Source: Porticoccaceae bacterium
GTDB taxonomy: Bacteria; Pseudomonadota; Gammaproteobacteria; Pseudomonadales; Porticoccaceae
Assembly: GCA_026005035.1 (NCBI GenBank)
Contig: BPKH01000010.1
Coordinates: 1 to 41,188, forward strand
Length of the DNA: 41,188 bases
Direction of reading: 5' to 3'
Shown: piece by piece, positions 9,293-17,111 of the stretch
How the letters are laid out: the number at the start of each line of letters is the position of its first letter
Numbering within the stretch: position 1 is the stretch's first letter
Notes under the pieces: generated by a model
Told to the model about the DNA's origin: nothing
What the model saw: only the letters and a program-made list of their open reading frames with translations
Databases searched by the model: none
Position numbers and translations under genes: made by a program

Positions 9293-10116
9293 GCCCACGT
9301 CGCTTGCCTCCGCTCCCAGATGGGCTTCAGGTCCGCGGGCAGGCCCGTGCGGCCGAAGGGGAGCCAATGTTGGGCGGGATGGTGAAAGTCCGAGCCGCAG
9401 GAAGCGGCGAGGCCGGTGGCGCGACAGAGGGCGGCCAGGCGGCGGGTGACCGCCGGCGGCTGGGCGCCACAGACCACTTCCAGGCCGCTCCCCCCCGAGG
9501 CCGCGAAGTCCGCGGCCAGTTGCCGCAGGGTCTCGCCCGCCAGGCGGCTGCGCGCCGGGTGGGCGAGCACCGCCTCGCCCCCGGCGGCGCGAATCCAAGC
9601 TACCGCCGTTTCCAGCGCCGGCCAGGCGACCGGCACCGCGCAGTCCCGGCCATCCCCCAGGTGGCGGCGAAAGGCCTGCGCCTCGTCGGCCGCGAAGCCA
9701 CAGGCCACCAGGTGGCGGGCGAAGTGGACCCGCCCCGGGGCGGCGCCGTTCGCCTGGGCCAGGGCGCCCTCCAGGGGCGCGGGCACGCCCCGGGCGGCGA
9801 GCCGGGCAGCGATCCGCTCCGCCCGCTCGAAGCGCAGGGCCCGCTGGTGGGCTTCGGCCGCGCGCAGGATCGCTGCCTCCGGGTCGATGCCGAGCCCCAG
9901 GACGTGGAGGGTGCGGTCGCGCCACCGGCAGGAGAGCTCGATGCCGGGCAGGAACGCCACGGGCAACCGCGCGGGGAGCGCGCGGCAGCCGGCCGCGGTG
10001 TCGTGGTCGGTGATGGCCAGCAAGTCCGCGCCCCGCTCGGCGGCCAGGGCCACGAGCGCGTCGGGCGTCAGCGCCCCGTCGGAGGCGGTGGAATGGCAGT
10101 GGAGATCGACCTGCAT
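9289..10116 (-). CDS. rnm: PHP-domain phosphoesterase, RNase AM / nucleoside 3',5'-bisphosphate phosphatase type
   Basis: PHP (polymerase and histidinol phosphatase) metallo-enzyme of the YciV/TrpH group. In E. coli this trims 5' ends of rRNA and short RNAs, and related proteins hydrolyse pAp-like nucleotides. The four metal motifs are visible: VDLHCHSTASDG at residues 3-14, AITDHDT near 37, FLPGIELSC near 60 and, at the C-terminus, SCGSDFHHP. EAVLAHPAR sits between. The 275-residue length fits. ATG 10116 is directly upstream of the first motif. The gene heads the run with the small protein and hemH and is divergent from sprT over only 33 bases. Confidence 0.88.
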   Translation of the reverse strand: MQVDLHCHSTASDGALTPDALVALAAERGADLLAITDHDTAAGCRALPARLPVAFLPGIELSCRWRDRTLHVLGLGIDPEAAILRAAEAHQRALRFERAERIAARLAARGVPAPLEGALAQANGAAPGRVHFARHLVACGFAADEAQAFRRHLGDGRDCAVPVAWPALETAVAWIRAAGGEAVLAHPARSRLAGETLRQLAADFAASGGSGLEVVCGAQPPAVTRRLAALCRATGLAASCGSDFHHPAQHWLPFGRTGLPADLKPIWERRQATWA

Positions 10117-10149
10117 CCGAACAGTATAGCAACCCCTATAATGCCGCCC
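10117..10149. promoter_or_regulatory. Compact divergent promoter region of rnm and sprT
   Basis: Thirty-three bases between two divergent starts. On the plus strand TATAAT sits at 10136-10141, nine bases before the sprT ATG. On the minus strand TATACT (near 10122-10127) precedes the rnm ATG. The -35 boxes would fall inside the opposite gene and do not match well. The mRNAs would have very short leaders. Confidence 0.5.
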
Positions 10150-10665
10150 ATGGAGCGATCCCCCCTGTCCGACGCCGCCCGCCGCCGCGTCCTCGCCGCC
10201 ACCCACCAGGCGATGCGCCGTGCCGAGAGGCATTGGCGGCTGCGCCTGCCGGAGGTGGCGGTGCACTTCGACCTGTCCGGCGGCCGCGCGGGCACCTACC
10301 AGGTGCGGACAGGGGTGCGGCTGTTGCGCTTCAACCCCTGGCTCTTTTCCCGCCATCTGGAGCGCTGTCTCGCCGAGGTGGTTCCCCACGAGGTGGCGCA
10401 CCTGGTGGTGGATTGCCGCTGGGGGCGCGGGGTGCGCCCCCACGGGCCGGAGTGGCAAGCGGTGATGGCATCCCTGGGCGCGCCGGCGCGCACCACCCAC
10501 GACCTGCCCCTCGAGGGGGTGCCGGTGCGCCGCGAGCGCCGCGTGCCGTACCGCTGCGCCTGCCGCATCCACCAGCTGAGCGCCCGCCGCCACCACTGGG
10601 CGCAACGCCGTGGCGCGCGCTACCGCTGCCGGGAATGCGGCGCCCTCCTCGAGTGGCTGCGCTGA
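10150..10665 (+). CDS. sprT: SprT-family zinc metalloprotease-like protein
   Basis: SprT/Spartan-like protein of 171 residues; the bacterial role is poorly known. The zinc-protease motif HEVAH is at residues 80-84 inside EVVPHEVAHLVV. The C-terminal zinc ribbon is present, with two Cys in YRCACR and two in RYRCRECGALLEWL. The N-terminal part (DAARRRVLAATHQAMRRAE, then YQVRTGVRLLRFNPWLF) matches SprT organisation. I chose ATG 10150 since TATAAT covers the ATG at 10141; the latter would add three residues. A strong hairpin follows the stop. Confidence 0.92.
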   Translation: MERSPLSDAARRRVLAATHQAMRRAERHWRLRLPEVAVHFDLSGGRAGTYQVRTGVRLLRFNPWLFSRHLERCLAEVVPHEVAHLVVDCRWGRGVRPHGPEWQAVMASLGAPARTTHDLPLEGVPVRRERRVPYRCACRIHQLSARRHHWAQRRGARYRCRECGALLEWLR

Positions 10666-10684
10666 ATCGCGGGCGCGGCCGGGA

Positions 10685-10707
10685 GGGGCGGAGGGTGGCT
10701 CCGCCCC
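10685..10707. terminator. GC hairpin between convergent sprT and rmf
   Basis: Perfect 9-bp stem GGGGCGGAG / CTCCGCCCC with loop GGTGG in the 51-base gap between two convergent genes. There is no T-run on either side, so a bidirectional terminator or transcript-protecting role is inferred from position and stem strength. Confidence 0.5.
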
Positions 10708-10716
10708 CGGGGCGGC

Positions 10717-10923
10717 TTACAGGGAGGAGACTTTCTGCTGACAGGCTGCCTGGTTGTACCCCCGCCACTGATCCTCGCGCCCTTCCCGCCAGCCCCGCAG
10801 CCATTCCCGACCGGCCGGTGTCTCGGCGGGGAAGGGACAGGCGCTGCGCGACTTCATCGCGAACCCGGCTTGATAGCCGCGGACGAAGGCGCGATGGGCG
10901 GGATCTCGCTTCTGTCGCTTCAT
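10717..10923 (-). CDS. rmf: Ribosome modulation factor
   Basis: Small basic protein of 68 residues that binds 70S ribosomes in stationary phase and drives formation of inactive 100S dimers. The start MKRQKRDPAHRAFVRGYQAG is nearly the family signature, and CPF...GREWLRGWREGREDQ matches the conserved C-terminal half. ATG 10923 is preceded by GAGAGGAG. It is transcribed away from rlmKL across a 140-base gap that probably holds both promoters. The family is largely confined to Gammaproteobacteria, which supports the taxonomic reading of the window. Confidence 0.97.
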   Translation of the reverse strand: MKRQKRDPAHRAFVRGYQAGFAMKSRSACPFPAETPAGREWLRGWREGREDQWRGYNQAACQQKVSSL

Positions 10924-11040
10924 GGATCGGGCTCCTCTCGTGGATGGGGGAGACGACCTTGGCTGGTTGGCGTCTCGCCTAGGAGTTCAGCAAAGGTGGA
11001 CGGCGCTGTCGAAGATCGAATTTTTCTAAAGACCCCTGAA

Positions 11041-11053
11041 TTGCGTTTCGCAA
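11041..11053 (+). promoter_or_regulatory. Small hairpin before the rlmKL start
   Basis: TTGCG-TTT-CGCAA is a perfect 5-bp inverted repeat ending just before AAGGTAATAAAA and the GTG start at 11064. The 3' arm abuts the AAGG Shine-Dalgarno, so folding could modulate initiation. Function is inferred. Confidence 0.3.
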
Positions 11054-11063
11054 GGTAATAAAA

Positions 11064-13199
11064 GTGTCATTGGAAGTTCATTCGTCCACCCTGTGGCTTA
11101 CCTGTCCCCTGGGGCTCGAGGCACTCCTTGCGCGGGAGGCCGCGGCCCTGGGGGCCGCCCTTCTCGGCACCTCCCCGGGGAGGGTCGAGGTGGCCGGCGA
11201 TTTGACCCTGGCCATGCGCCTGTGTCTCTGGTCGCGGCTCGCCAACCGCGTGCTGTGGCCCTTGGCCGAGGGACCGGTGGCGGACGCCGACGAGCTCTAT
11301 CGGCTGGTGCGGGCGGTGGACTGGCCGCGGCTCTTCACCGTTGAGGAGCCCTTCGCGGTGGACTTCGCCGGAACCGGTGGTGGCATTCGCCACAGCGGCT
11401 ATGGCGCCCTGGTAGTCAAGGACGCGGTGGTGGACGCCTTCCGCGCCGCCACCGGGGGGCGGCCGCCCGCCGACCCCCGCGGGGCGCGCCTGCGCCTCCA
11501 CGCCCGGCTCGGCCGCGGCCGACTGGCCCTCGCCCTCGACCTGGGGGGTGGCAGCCTGCACCGCCGCGGCTATCGGCAGGCGGCGGTGGCTGCGCCCCTC
11601 AAGGAAAATCTGGCCGCTGCCGTCTTGCTGCGGGCCGACTGGCCAGCGCTGGCGGCGGCCGGCGGCGGGCTGGTGGATCCCTGTTGCGGGGGCGGCACCC
11701 TGCTGGTGGAGGCGGCCCTGATGGCGGCCGACATCGCCCCCGGCCTCTTCCGGGAGGAGTTCGGCTTCCTGGCCCTGCGCGACGTCGACCGAAAGTGCTG
11801 GACGGCGCTGCTGGACGAGGCGCGCACCCGCCGCGAGGTGGGCCTCGCCCGGGGCCTGCCACCGATGGGCGGCCGCGACGCCGATCCGGCGGCGGTGGCC
11901 GCCGCCCGCCGCAACCTGGCGGCGGCCGGGTTCGGCGAGCGGATTCCCGTGGAGGTGGGCGAGATCGCCGATCTGCCGCCCGCCCCGGCGCCCACGGGGC
12001 TTCTGGTGGCCAATCCCCCCTACGGCGAGCGTTGGGGGGAGGTCGCCGCCCTGCGGACGCTCTACCGCGCCCTCGGCGAGCGCGCCCGGCAGGGGTACCC
12101 CGGCTGGCGGCTGGCGGTTCTCTCCTCCCGCCCGGAGCTCTTGGCGGAACTCCCCTTGCGGGCGCGGCGCCGCTGGCGGCTCCACAACGGGCCTCTGCCG
12201 GTGGAACTGCGCCTGTACGATGTGGCCAGAGCCGGGGACGGGTCCGCGCCCACACTCTCCGCGGGCGCGCAGATGGCGGCCAACCGCCTCGCCAAGAACG
12301 CCCGCAGGCTGCGTCCCTGGCTCGCCCGCGAGGAAACGGACGCCTATCGGCTCTACGACGCCGATCTGCCCGAGTACGCCTTCGCCGTCGACGTCTACGG
12401 CGATTGGCTGCTGGTACAGGAGTACGCCCCGCCGCCCAGCGTCGATCCGGCCGCCGCCGCCCGCCGGCGCCGCGACTTCCTCGCTGCCCTGCGCAGCCTG
12501 CGCCCCGAGGCCGCCGGCAAGATCCTCGTCAAGGAGCGACGCCGCCACCGCCGCGGCGAACAGTATCAGCGCCGCACCGGGTCGGGGCCGCCGGTGCGGC
12601 TCGAGGTGGCCGAGGGGCCGGCGCGCTTCGAGGTCAATCTCAGCGATTACCTGGACACCGGCCTCTTCCTCGATCACCGCGCCCTCCGCCGCTGGCTGGC
12701 GCGGGAGGCGGCCGGGCGGAGGTTCCTCAACCTCTTTTGCTACACCGCCACGGCCACGGTGCAGGCGGCCTTGGGGGGCGCGGCGGAGAGCCTGAGCGTC
12801 GATCTCTCGGCCACCTATCTGGCGTGGGCGGAGCGCAACTTCGCCCGCAACGGGCTCGACCCGCGCCGCCATCGCCTGGAGCGCGCCGACTGCCTGCGCT
12901 GGCTGCCTCGATGCCGGGAGCGCTTCGACCTGATCCTCCTCGACCCGCCCACCTTTTCCAATTCCAAGGGGATGGCGGCGACACTGGACATCCAGCGCGA
13001 CCACCTCCGCCTCCTGGAAGCGGTGAGCCGGCTCCTGGCGCCGGGCGGGCTGCTCTTCTTTTCCACCCACTGCCGGGGTTTCCGCCTCGACCCTGAGGCG
13101 GCGGCGCGCTTTGCCCTGGAGGAGGTGACCGAAAAGACCCTTCCGCCCGATTTTGCCCGCCGTCCCCCCATCCACCGCTGCTGGCTTCTGCGCGGCTAG
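11064..13199 (+). CDS. rlmKL: Fused 23S rRNA methyltransferase RlmKL (m2G2445 and m7G2069)
   Basis: Bifunctional 711-residue enzyme that methylates two guanines in helix 74 of 23S rRNA. The N-terminal THUMP region (LWLTCPLGLEALLAREAAAL) is followed by the RlmL methyltransferase, with SAM-binding VDPCCGGGTLLVEAALMA and catalytic NPPYG near residue 317. The C-terminal RlmK half has VEGPARF-type lead-in, FLNLFCYTATATVQAALGG and LDPPTFSNSK near residue 627. The start is GTG 11064, with AAGG upstream and the following residues at the usual family position. The fused form is typical of gammaproteobacteria. It is followed 36 bases later by cnoX. Confidence 0.97.
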   Translation: MSLEVHSSTLWLTCPLGLEALLAREAAALGAALLGTSPGRVEVAGDLTLAMRLCLWSRLANRVLWPLAEGPVADADELYRLVRAVDWPRLFTVEEPFAVDFAGTGGGIRHSGYGALVVKDAVVDAFRAATGGRPPADPRGARLRLHARLGRGRLALALDLGGGSLHRRGYRQAAVAAPLKENLAAAVLLRADWPALAAAGGGLVDPCCGGGTLLVEAALMAADIAPGLFREEFGFLALRDVDRKCWTALLDEARTRREVGLARGLPPMGGRDADPAAVAAARRNLAAAGFGERIPVEVGEIADLPPAPAPTGLLVANPPYGERWGEVAALRTLYRALGERARQGYPGWRLAVLSSRPELLAELPLRARRRWRLHNGPLPVELRLYDVARAGDGSAPTLSAGAQMAANRLAKNARRLRPWLAREETDAYRLYDADLPEYAFAVDVYGDWLLVQEYAPPPSVDPAAAARRRRDFLAALRSLRPEAAGKILVKERRRHRRGEQYQRRTGSGPPVRLEVAEGPARFEVNLSDYLDTGLFLDHRALRRWLAREAAGRRFLNLFCYTATATVQAALGGAAESLSVDLSATYLAWAERNFARNGLDPRRHRLERADCLRWLPRCRERFDLILLDPPTFSNSKGMAATLDIQRDHLRLLEAVSRLLAPGGLLFFSTHCRGFRLDPEAAARFALEEVTEKTLPPDFARRPPIHRCWLLRG

Positions 13200-13235
13200 C
13201 TGCCCTATCATTGGCGCCTTCTGCGAGGAGTGCCC

Positions 13236-14090
13236 ATGAGCGAACGGATCGTCCAGATCACCCGGGAGAACGCCCGCCGTTACCTCTTGGAAGAGTCCAG
13301 TGCCCGCCCGGTGCTGATCGACTTCTGGGCCTCCTGGTGCGCCCCCTGCAAGGCGCTCAAACCCCTCTTGGAAACGCTCGCCGAGGAATACGCCGGCGCC
13401 TTCCTGCTCGCCGAGGTGGACGTCGACGCCCTGCCCGAACTGGCCGCCCAGTTCGGGGTGCGCAGCGTGCCCACGGTGGTGTTGATGCGCGATGGCCGGC
13501 CGGTGGACGCCTTCCAGGGGGCCGTTCCCGAAAGCGCCCTGCGCGCCTTCCTCGAACCCCACCTGCCCGCCCCCTGGCAGGCCCACCTGCGCCGCGCCCG
13601 GGAGCTCCTCGCCGCCGGCGCCGCCGAGCAGGCGCTGGAACTGGCGCGGCAGGCGGTGGGGGAGAGTGGGGGAGCCGCGGAGGCGTCGCTGGTCAACGCC
13701 GAAGCGGCCCTCGCCCTGGGCCGATTGGCTGAAGCCCGCGAGTTGTTGGAGGGCGTGCCCGAGGGGGAGCGGGACGGGGTCTGGGAGGCGCTCGCCCACC
13801 GGCTCGCCGAGCGGGAGGCGGCGGCCGAACCGGCGGAGTTGCGGCAACTGCGCGAGCGTGTGGCGGCCCGGCCCGACGACCTCGAGGCCCGCTTCGAGCT
13901 GGCCGCGGCCCTCGCCCGCGCCGATCGGGTGCGCGAGGCCCTGCCGCTCCTCTATGGCATTTTGCAAGTCGCGCGGGATTTCCGCGAGGGCGAGGCGCGC
14001 CGGCTGCTGGTGGAGCTGATCGGCCGGCTCGGGAAGGGCCATCCGCTGGCCGTCGAGTACCAGAAAAAGCTCTACAACCTGTTGTACTGA
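13236..14090 (+). CDS. cnoX: Thioredoxin-domain co-chaperone CnoX (YbbN)
   Basis: Chaperedoxin that protects proteins from oxidative aggregation and passes them to GroEL and DnaK. Residues 1-110 form a thioredoxin fold with WASWCAPCK (Cys35 and Cys38) and VRSVPTVVLM (cis-Pro). From residue 115 on there are helical TPR-like repeats (LRRARELLAAGAAEQALELA, RERVAARPDDLEARFELAAA) ending REALPLLYGILQVARDF. The 284-residue length fits. ATG 13236 has GAGGAG seven bases upstream. Unlike the E. coli protein, which lacks a full CxxC, this copy keeps both cysteines, so it may be redox-active. Downstream, the NIF3-like gene starts two bases after the stop. Confidence 0.93.
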   Translation: MSERIVQITRENARRYLLEESSARPVLIDFWASWCAPCKALKPLLETLAEEYAGAFLLAEVDVDALPELAAQFGVRSVPTVVLMRDGRPVDAFQGAVPESALRAFLEPHLPAPWQAHLRRARELLAAGAAEQALELARQAVGESGGAAEASLVNAEAALALGRLAEARELLEGVPEGERDGVWEALAHRLAEREAAAEPAELRQLRERVAARPDDLEARFELAAALARADRVREALPLLYGILQVARDFREGEARRLLVELIGRLGKGHPLAVEYQKKLYNLLY

Positions 14091-14092
14091 CC

Positions 14093-14404
14093 ATGTATCT
14101 GCTCTGTTTCTACGTCCCCGAGAGCCATCTGGAGGTGGTCAAGGAAGCGGTCTTCGCCACCGGCGCGGGGCGCATCGGCGACTACGACAGCTGTTGTTGG
14201 CAGACGCGCGGCCAGGGCCAGTTTCGCCCCCTCGCCGGCAGCAATCCCTTCCTGGGCAGCCAGGGGGTGGTGGAACAGGTGGAGGAGTGGAAGGTGGAGC
14301 TGGTGTGCGCCGACGAGTTCCTGGAGGCCGCCGTCTCCGCCCTCCTCGACGCCCATCCCTACGAGGAGCCCGCCTGGCACGCCATTCCCATCGCCGAGCT
14401 CTGA
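14093..14404 (+). CDS. NIF3/YqfO-like stand-alone domain protein
   Basis: A 103-residue protein matching the domain inserted in long YqfO/NIF3 proteins (CutA-like ferredoxin fold). Seen are MYLLCFYVPESHLEVVKEAV, FATGAGRIGDYDSCCW, GQGQFRPLAGSNPFLG and LLDAHPYEEPAWHAIPI. These are the GAGxIG, F-P and HPYEEPA motifs of the family. Biochemical function is unknown. It starts two bases after cnoX and is probably co-transcribed with it. Its last 46 bases overlap the end of the convergent ABC1-kinase gene. Confidence 0.85.
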   Translation: MYLLCFYVPESHLEVVKEAVFATGAGRIGDYDSCCWQTRGQGQFRPLAGSNPFLGSQGVVEQVEEWKVELVCADEFLEAAVSALLDAHPYEEPAWHAIPIAEL

Positions 14405-15744
14405 TCCGGCAACAGGGCGAGGGCGAAGCGGGGGTCGAACTCGGCGTCGAGCGCCTGCAGCGCGCCGAACAGGCCGCTCAGGCGGCGCACCAGCAGGGCG
14501 AAGGCGGCGGGTGGAGGCGCGAAGTCGGGGGAGGCCGCCGCCGCGGCGGCGGCCCGGGCCGCCCGCTGGACGAGGTCGGAGGCGCCGAAGCGGTATCCTC
14601 CCCGCCCCACCAACCGTCGCGGCACCGCCCCCTCCACCCCGAGGCGCAGCGGTTCCGCGAGGAGCTCGCAGAAGGCGGCGTAGCGGTCGCGGCTGCGCTC
14701 GCTCTGGTCCTCGCCGATGAAGCCCAGCGCCTCGAGGCCGCGGGCGATCTGGTGGCGATCGCCCGCCACGGCGGCGGTGATCACCCGCGCGAGTGCCGCC
14801 GCAAACCCTTCCTCCACCTCCCGGAAAGCGCCGAAGTCGAGCAGGGCGAGGCGCACCGGGCGCGCCCCCGCGGCTAGGTAGTTGCCCAGGTTGGGATCGG
14901 TCTGCCACAGCCGCCAGCGAAACAGTTCGCGAAAGAGGGAGGCAAAGAGCGCCCGCCCCAGGCGGTTGCGCGCGCGCCGGGGGAGCGCGGCGGCCTCGGG
15001 GGAATCGAGGCGCACCCCCTCCACCCAGTCGAGGGCCAGGGTGGCCTCGCTGCAGTAGCGTGGCCAGGGCTTGGGCACCAGCAACTCGCCCTCGCCGGCG
15101 GCGAGTTCGGCCACCCGGCCGAGGCAAAGCGCCTCGCGGCGGTAGTCGAGTTCCTCCTCCACCAGCCGCGCGAGTTCTTCGAGAAGCGCCGTCAGCCCCG
15201 CACCGCCGCCCAATTTTTCGGCAATGGCGGCGAACCACCGCAGGTCCCGGAAGTCGGCGGCGGTGGCCTCGGCGACCCCCGGGTAGCGGATCTTGAGGCA
15301 CAGGAGGCGACCGCTCGGGCGGTGGCGGGCGCGGTGCACCTGGCCCAGGGAGGCGGCGGCGATGGGCCGGGGTTCCACCTCCAGTTCCCGGCGGCGCGCC
15401 CCCAGGTGGGACTCGAGCGCCTCCTCCACGGCGGCGAAGGGCAGGGGCTCGACCCGGTCGGTGAGGACCTCGAACTCGCGCACCACCTCGGCGGGCAACA
15501 GGTGGCGGCCGTGGAGGGCGAGGAGCTGCCCCCACTTGGCGTAGGCGCCCTTGAGGCGGCCCAGCTGCGCCGCCAGGCGGCGCGCCTCCCGGGCGAGCAG
15601 AGCGCGCTGGGCGGCGCGGCGCTCCTCGCCCGGCGCGAAGAGGTGGCGGGTGCTGCCCGCCGCCAGGGACGCGGTGACCCGCAGGCCGGTGAGGGAGAGG
15701 GCGAGGCGCCGCTTGAGGGCGCCCCGGGGAAGGCCGCGGCCCAT
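14359..15744 (-). CDS. ABC1/AarF (UbiB-family) atypical kinase
   Basis: Atypical protein-kinase-like protein of 461 residues. The family motifs are all present: the N-terminal K-x-G-Q motif as KGAYAKWGQLLALHG (Lys70), the alanine-rich loop AAASLGQVHRARH, the lysine in LCLKIRYPG, the hinge LALDWVEGVRLDS, the catalytic QTDPNLGNYL and DFG as LALLDFGAFREVEEGF. UbiB-type proteins support ubiquinone synthesis or lipid handling, but this lacks the two C-terminal membrane helices of UbiB, so it is one of the soluble ABC1 proteins with unknown substrate. It starts one base after the stop of the truncated hemoglobin gene, so the two are coupled. The 3' end overlaps the convergent NIF3-like gene by 46 bases. 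Confidence 0.88.
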   Translation of the reverse strand: MGRGLPRGALKRRLALSLTGLRVTASLAAGSTRHLFAPGEERRAAQRALLAREARRLAAQLGRLKGAYAKWGQLLALHGRHLLPAEVVREFEVLTDRVEPLPFAAVEEALESHLGARRRELEVEPRPIAAASLGQVHRARHRPSGRLLCLKIRYPGVAEATAADFRDLRWFAAIAEKLGGGAGLTALLEELARLVEEELDYRREALCLGRVAELAAGEGELLVPKPWPRYCSEATLALDWVEGVRLDSPEAAALPRRARNRLGRALFASLFRELFRWRLWQTDPNLGNYLAAGARPVRLALLDFGAFREVEEGFAAALARVITAAVAGDRHQIARGLEALGFIGEDQSERSRDRYAAFCELLAEPLRLGVEGAVPRRLVGRGGYRFGASDLVQRAARAAAAAAASPDFAPPPAAFALLVRRLSGLFGALQALDAEFDPRFALALLPDQSSAMGMACQAGSS

Positions 15745-15745
15745 C

Positions 15746-16177
15746 TCAGCCGGAGGCGATGACGTTGGGATCTCCCTTGAAGCGCGAGGAGCACTCCCGA
15801 TTGCGCACCGCGTCGGCGATGCGGAAGAGGGGTTCGCGCAGCATTTCCACCAACTCCTCGGAGGCGCCGATCTGCTCCAGGGCGCGGTGCATGCACAAAA
15901 GCCACTGGTCCCGCTCCTCGGGGCCGATGGCGAAGGGCGCGTGGGGCTCGGTGAGGCACACGGTGCCGTACTTCTGCCAGTAGACGGGCGGGCCGCCCAT
16001 CCAGCCGATCAGGTACTCGGTGAGCTTCTGCCGCATGGGCCCGAGGTCCTCGGCGTGCATGCGGCGGATGTCGCGCGCTTCCGGCAAGGTGTCCATCAGG
16101 TCGTAGAAGGCGTCCACCAGTCGGCGGATGCCCTCTTCGCCGAGGATCTGGTAGGGGGTTTTGCCGCTCGTCGCCAT
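15746..16177 (-). CDS. Group II truncated hemoglobin
   Basis: Small haem protein of 143 residues with a 2-over-2 globin fold, expected to bind O2 or NO in the cytoplasm. Seen are TPYQILGEEGIRRLVDAFYD (helices A-B), MHAEDLGPMRQKLTEYLIGW, MGGPPVYWQKYG, and EPHAPFAIGPEERDQWLLCM. The last carries the proximal His and the Trp at G8 that mark group II. ATG 16177 gives a family-length product; upstream in-frame codons are unconserved. It is first in a two-gene unit with the ABC1-family kinase. Confidence 0.9.
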   Translation of the reverse strand: MATSGKTPYQILGEEGIRRLVDAFYDLMDTLPEARDIRRMHAEDLGPMRQKLTEYLIGWMGGPPVYWQKYGTVCLTEPHAPFAIGPEERDQWLLCMHRALEQIGASEELVEMLREPLFRIADAVRNRECSSRFKGDPNVIASG

Positions 16178-16205
16178 GGTCTCGATCCCGCTCGTGGCAC
16201 AGAGT

Positions 16206-17111
16206 CTAATTGTAAGGTCGTGGCGGGGACTTGACCGACGACAAGGCGCCGTCCTGGCGGGCCGCCTCCAGGGCCGCGCACAGGCGATCGGCACCCTCGA
16301 GCACGCGCACCGAGTGGCGCTGCAACAGGTCGGAGGGGACGAAGAAGAGCAGGCCCCGGCGCACGGCGCGCAGCGGCCAGCGCCGCCACCGATCCAGCCA
16401 TTCGGGGCGGTCGTCGCCCATGCCGCTCGCCACGATCACCTCGGGATCGGCGGCGAGCACCGCCTCGACGCTCACCACCGGATAGCGCGGTGCGGCCGCG
16501 CCAAAGGGGTTGACGCCGCCGCACAGGCGGATCACGTCGCCGATCAGGGTGCGGTCGCTCGCCGTGAGCAGGGGGCGATCCCAGACCTGGTAGAAGACCA
16601 CCACCGGGCGCTTTCCCCGGTGGCGGCGTTCCAGCTCGGCGAGCCGGCGGCGGAAGGATTGGGCTGCGCGCTTCGCCTCTCGAGCATGGCCGGTCAGGCG
16701 GCCGAAGGCCTCCAGGGTGCGGGGGATGTCGCCCAGGGTGGCGGGATCGGTGACGTACACCGGGATGCCGAGGGACTCGAGGCGGCGGATGAGGTTTGGC
16801 TCGTTGCCCTCGCCCCAGGCGATGACCAGGTCCGGGGCCACTGCGGCCACCGCTTCCGCGGCGATGGCGTTGTAGGGGCCGAGTCGTGGCAGGGCGCGCG
16901 CCGCCGGCGGGTGGTCGCTGTGGTTGGCGGTGGCGGCGACGGCGGAACCAGCTCCCACCGCGAACAGCGATTCGGTGATGTGGGGGGCGAGGCTTGCGAT
17001 CCGGCGGGCGGGTGCGGCCAGCTCGATCTGCACGCCGCGATCGTCCCGCTCTTGCAGGGCGGCGGCGGGCAGAGTGGCGAGGAGGAGCAGCGCGGCCAAA
17101 AATCCCCTCAT
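16206..17111 (-). CDS. btuF: Periplasmic cobalamin-binding protein, BtuF family
   Basis: Class III ABC substrate-binding protein of 301 residues, expected to capture corrinoid in the periplasm for BtuCD. A signal peptide is clear (FLAALLLLATLPAAA, cleavage near residue 19). The helical-backbone-receptor motifs follow: RIASLAPHITESLFAVGAG, PRLGPYNAIAAEAVAAVAPD, LVIAWGEGNEPNLIRRLESL and VVSVEAVLAADPEVIVASG. It is last in the cob block and its ATG overlaps the cobD stop (ATGA). No btuC or btuD permease or ATPase gene is in the window, so the partner is elsewhere. Confidence 0.88.
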   Translation of the reverse strand: MRGFLAALLLLATLPAAALQERDDRGVQIELAAPARRIASLAPHITESLFAVGAGSAVAATANHSDHPPAARALPRLGPYNAIAAEAVAAVAPDLVIAWGEGNEPNLIRRLESLGIPVYVTDPATLGDIPRTLEAFGRLTGHAREAKRAAQSFRRRLAELERRHRGKRPVVVFYQVWDRPLLTASDRTLIGDVIRLCGGVNPFGAAAPRYPVVSVEAVLAADPEVIVASGMGDDRPEWLDRWRRWPLRAVRRGLLFFVPSDLLQRHSVRVLEGADRLCAALEAARQDGALSSVKSPPRPYN

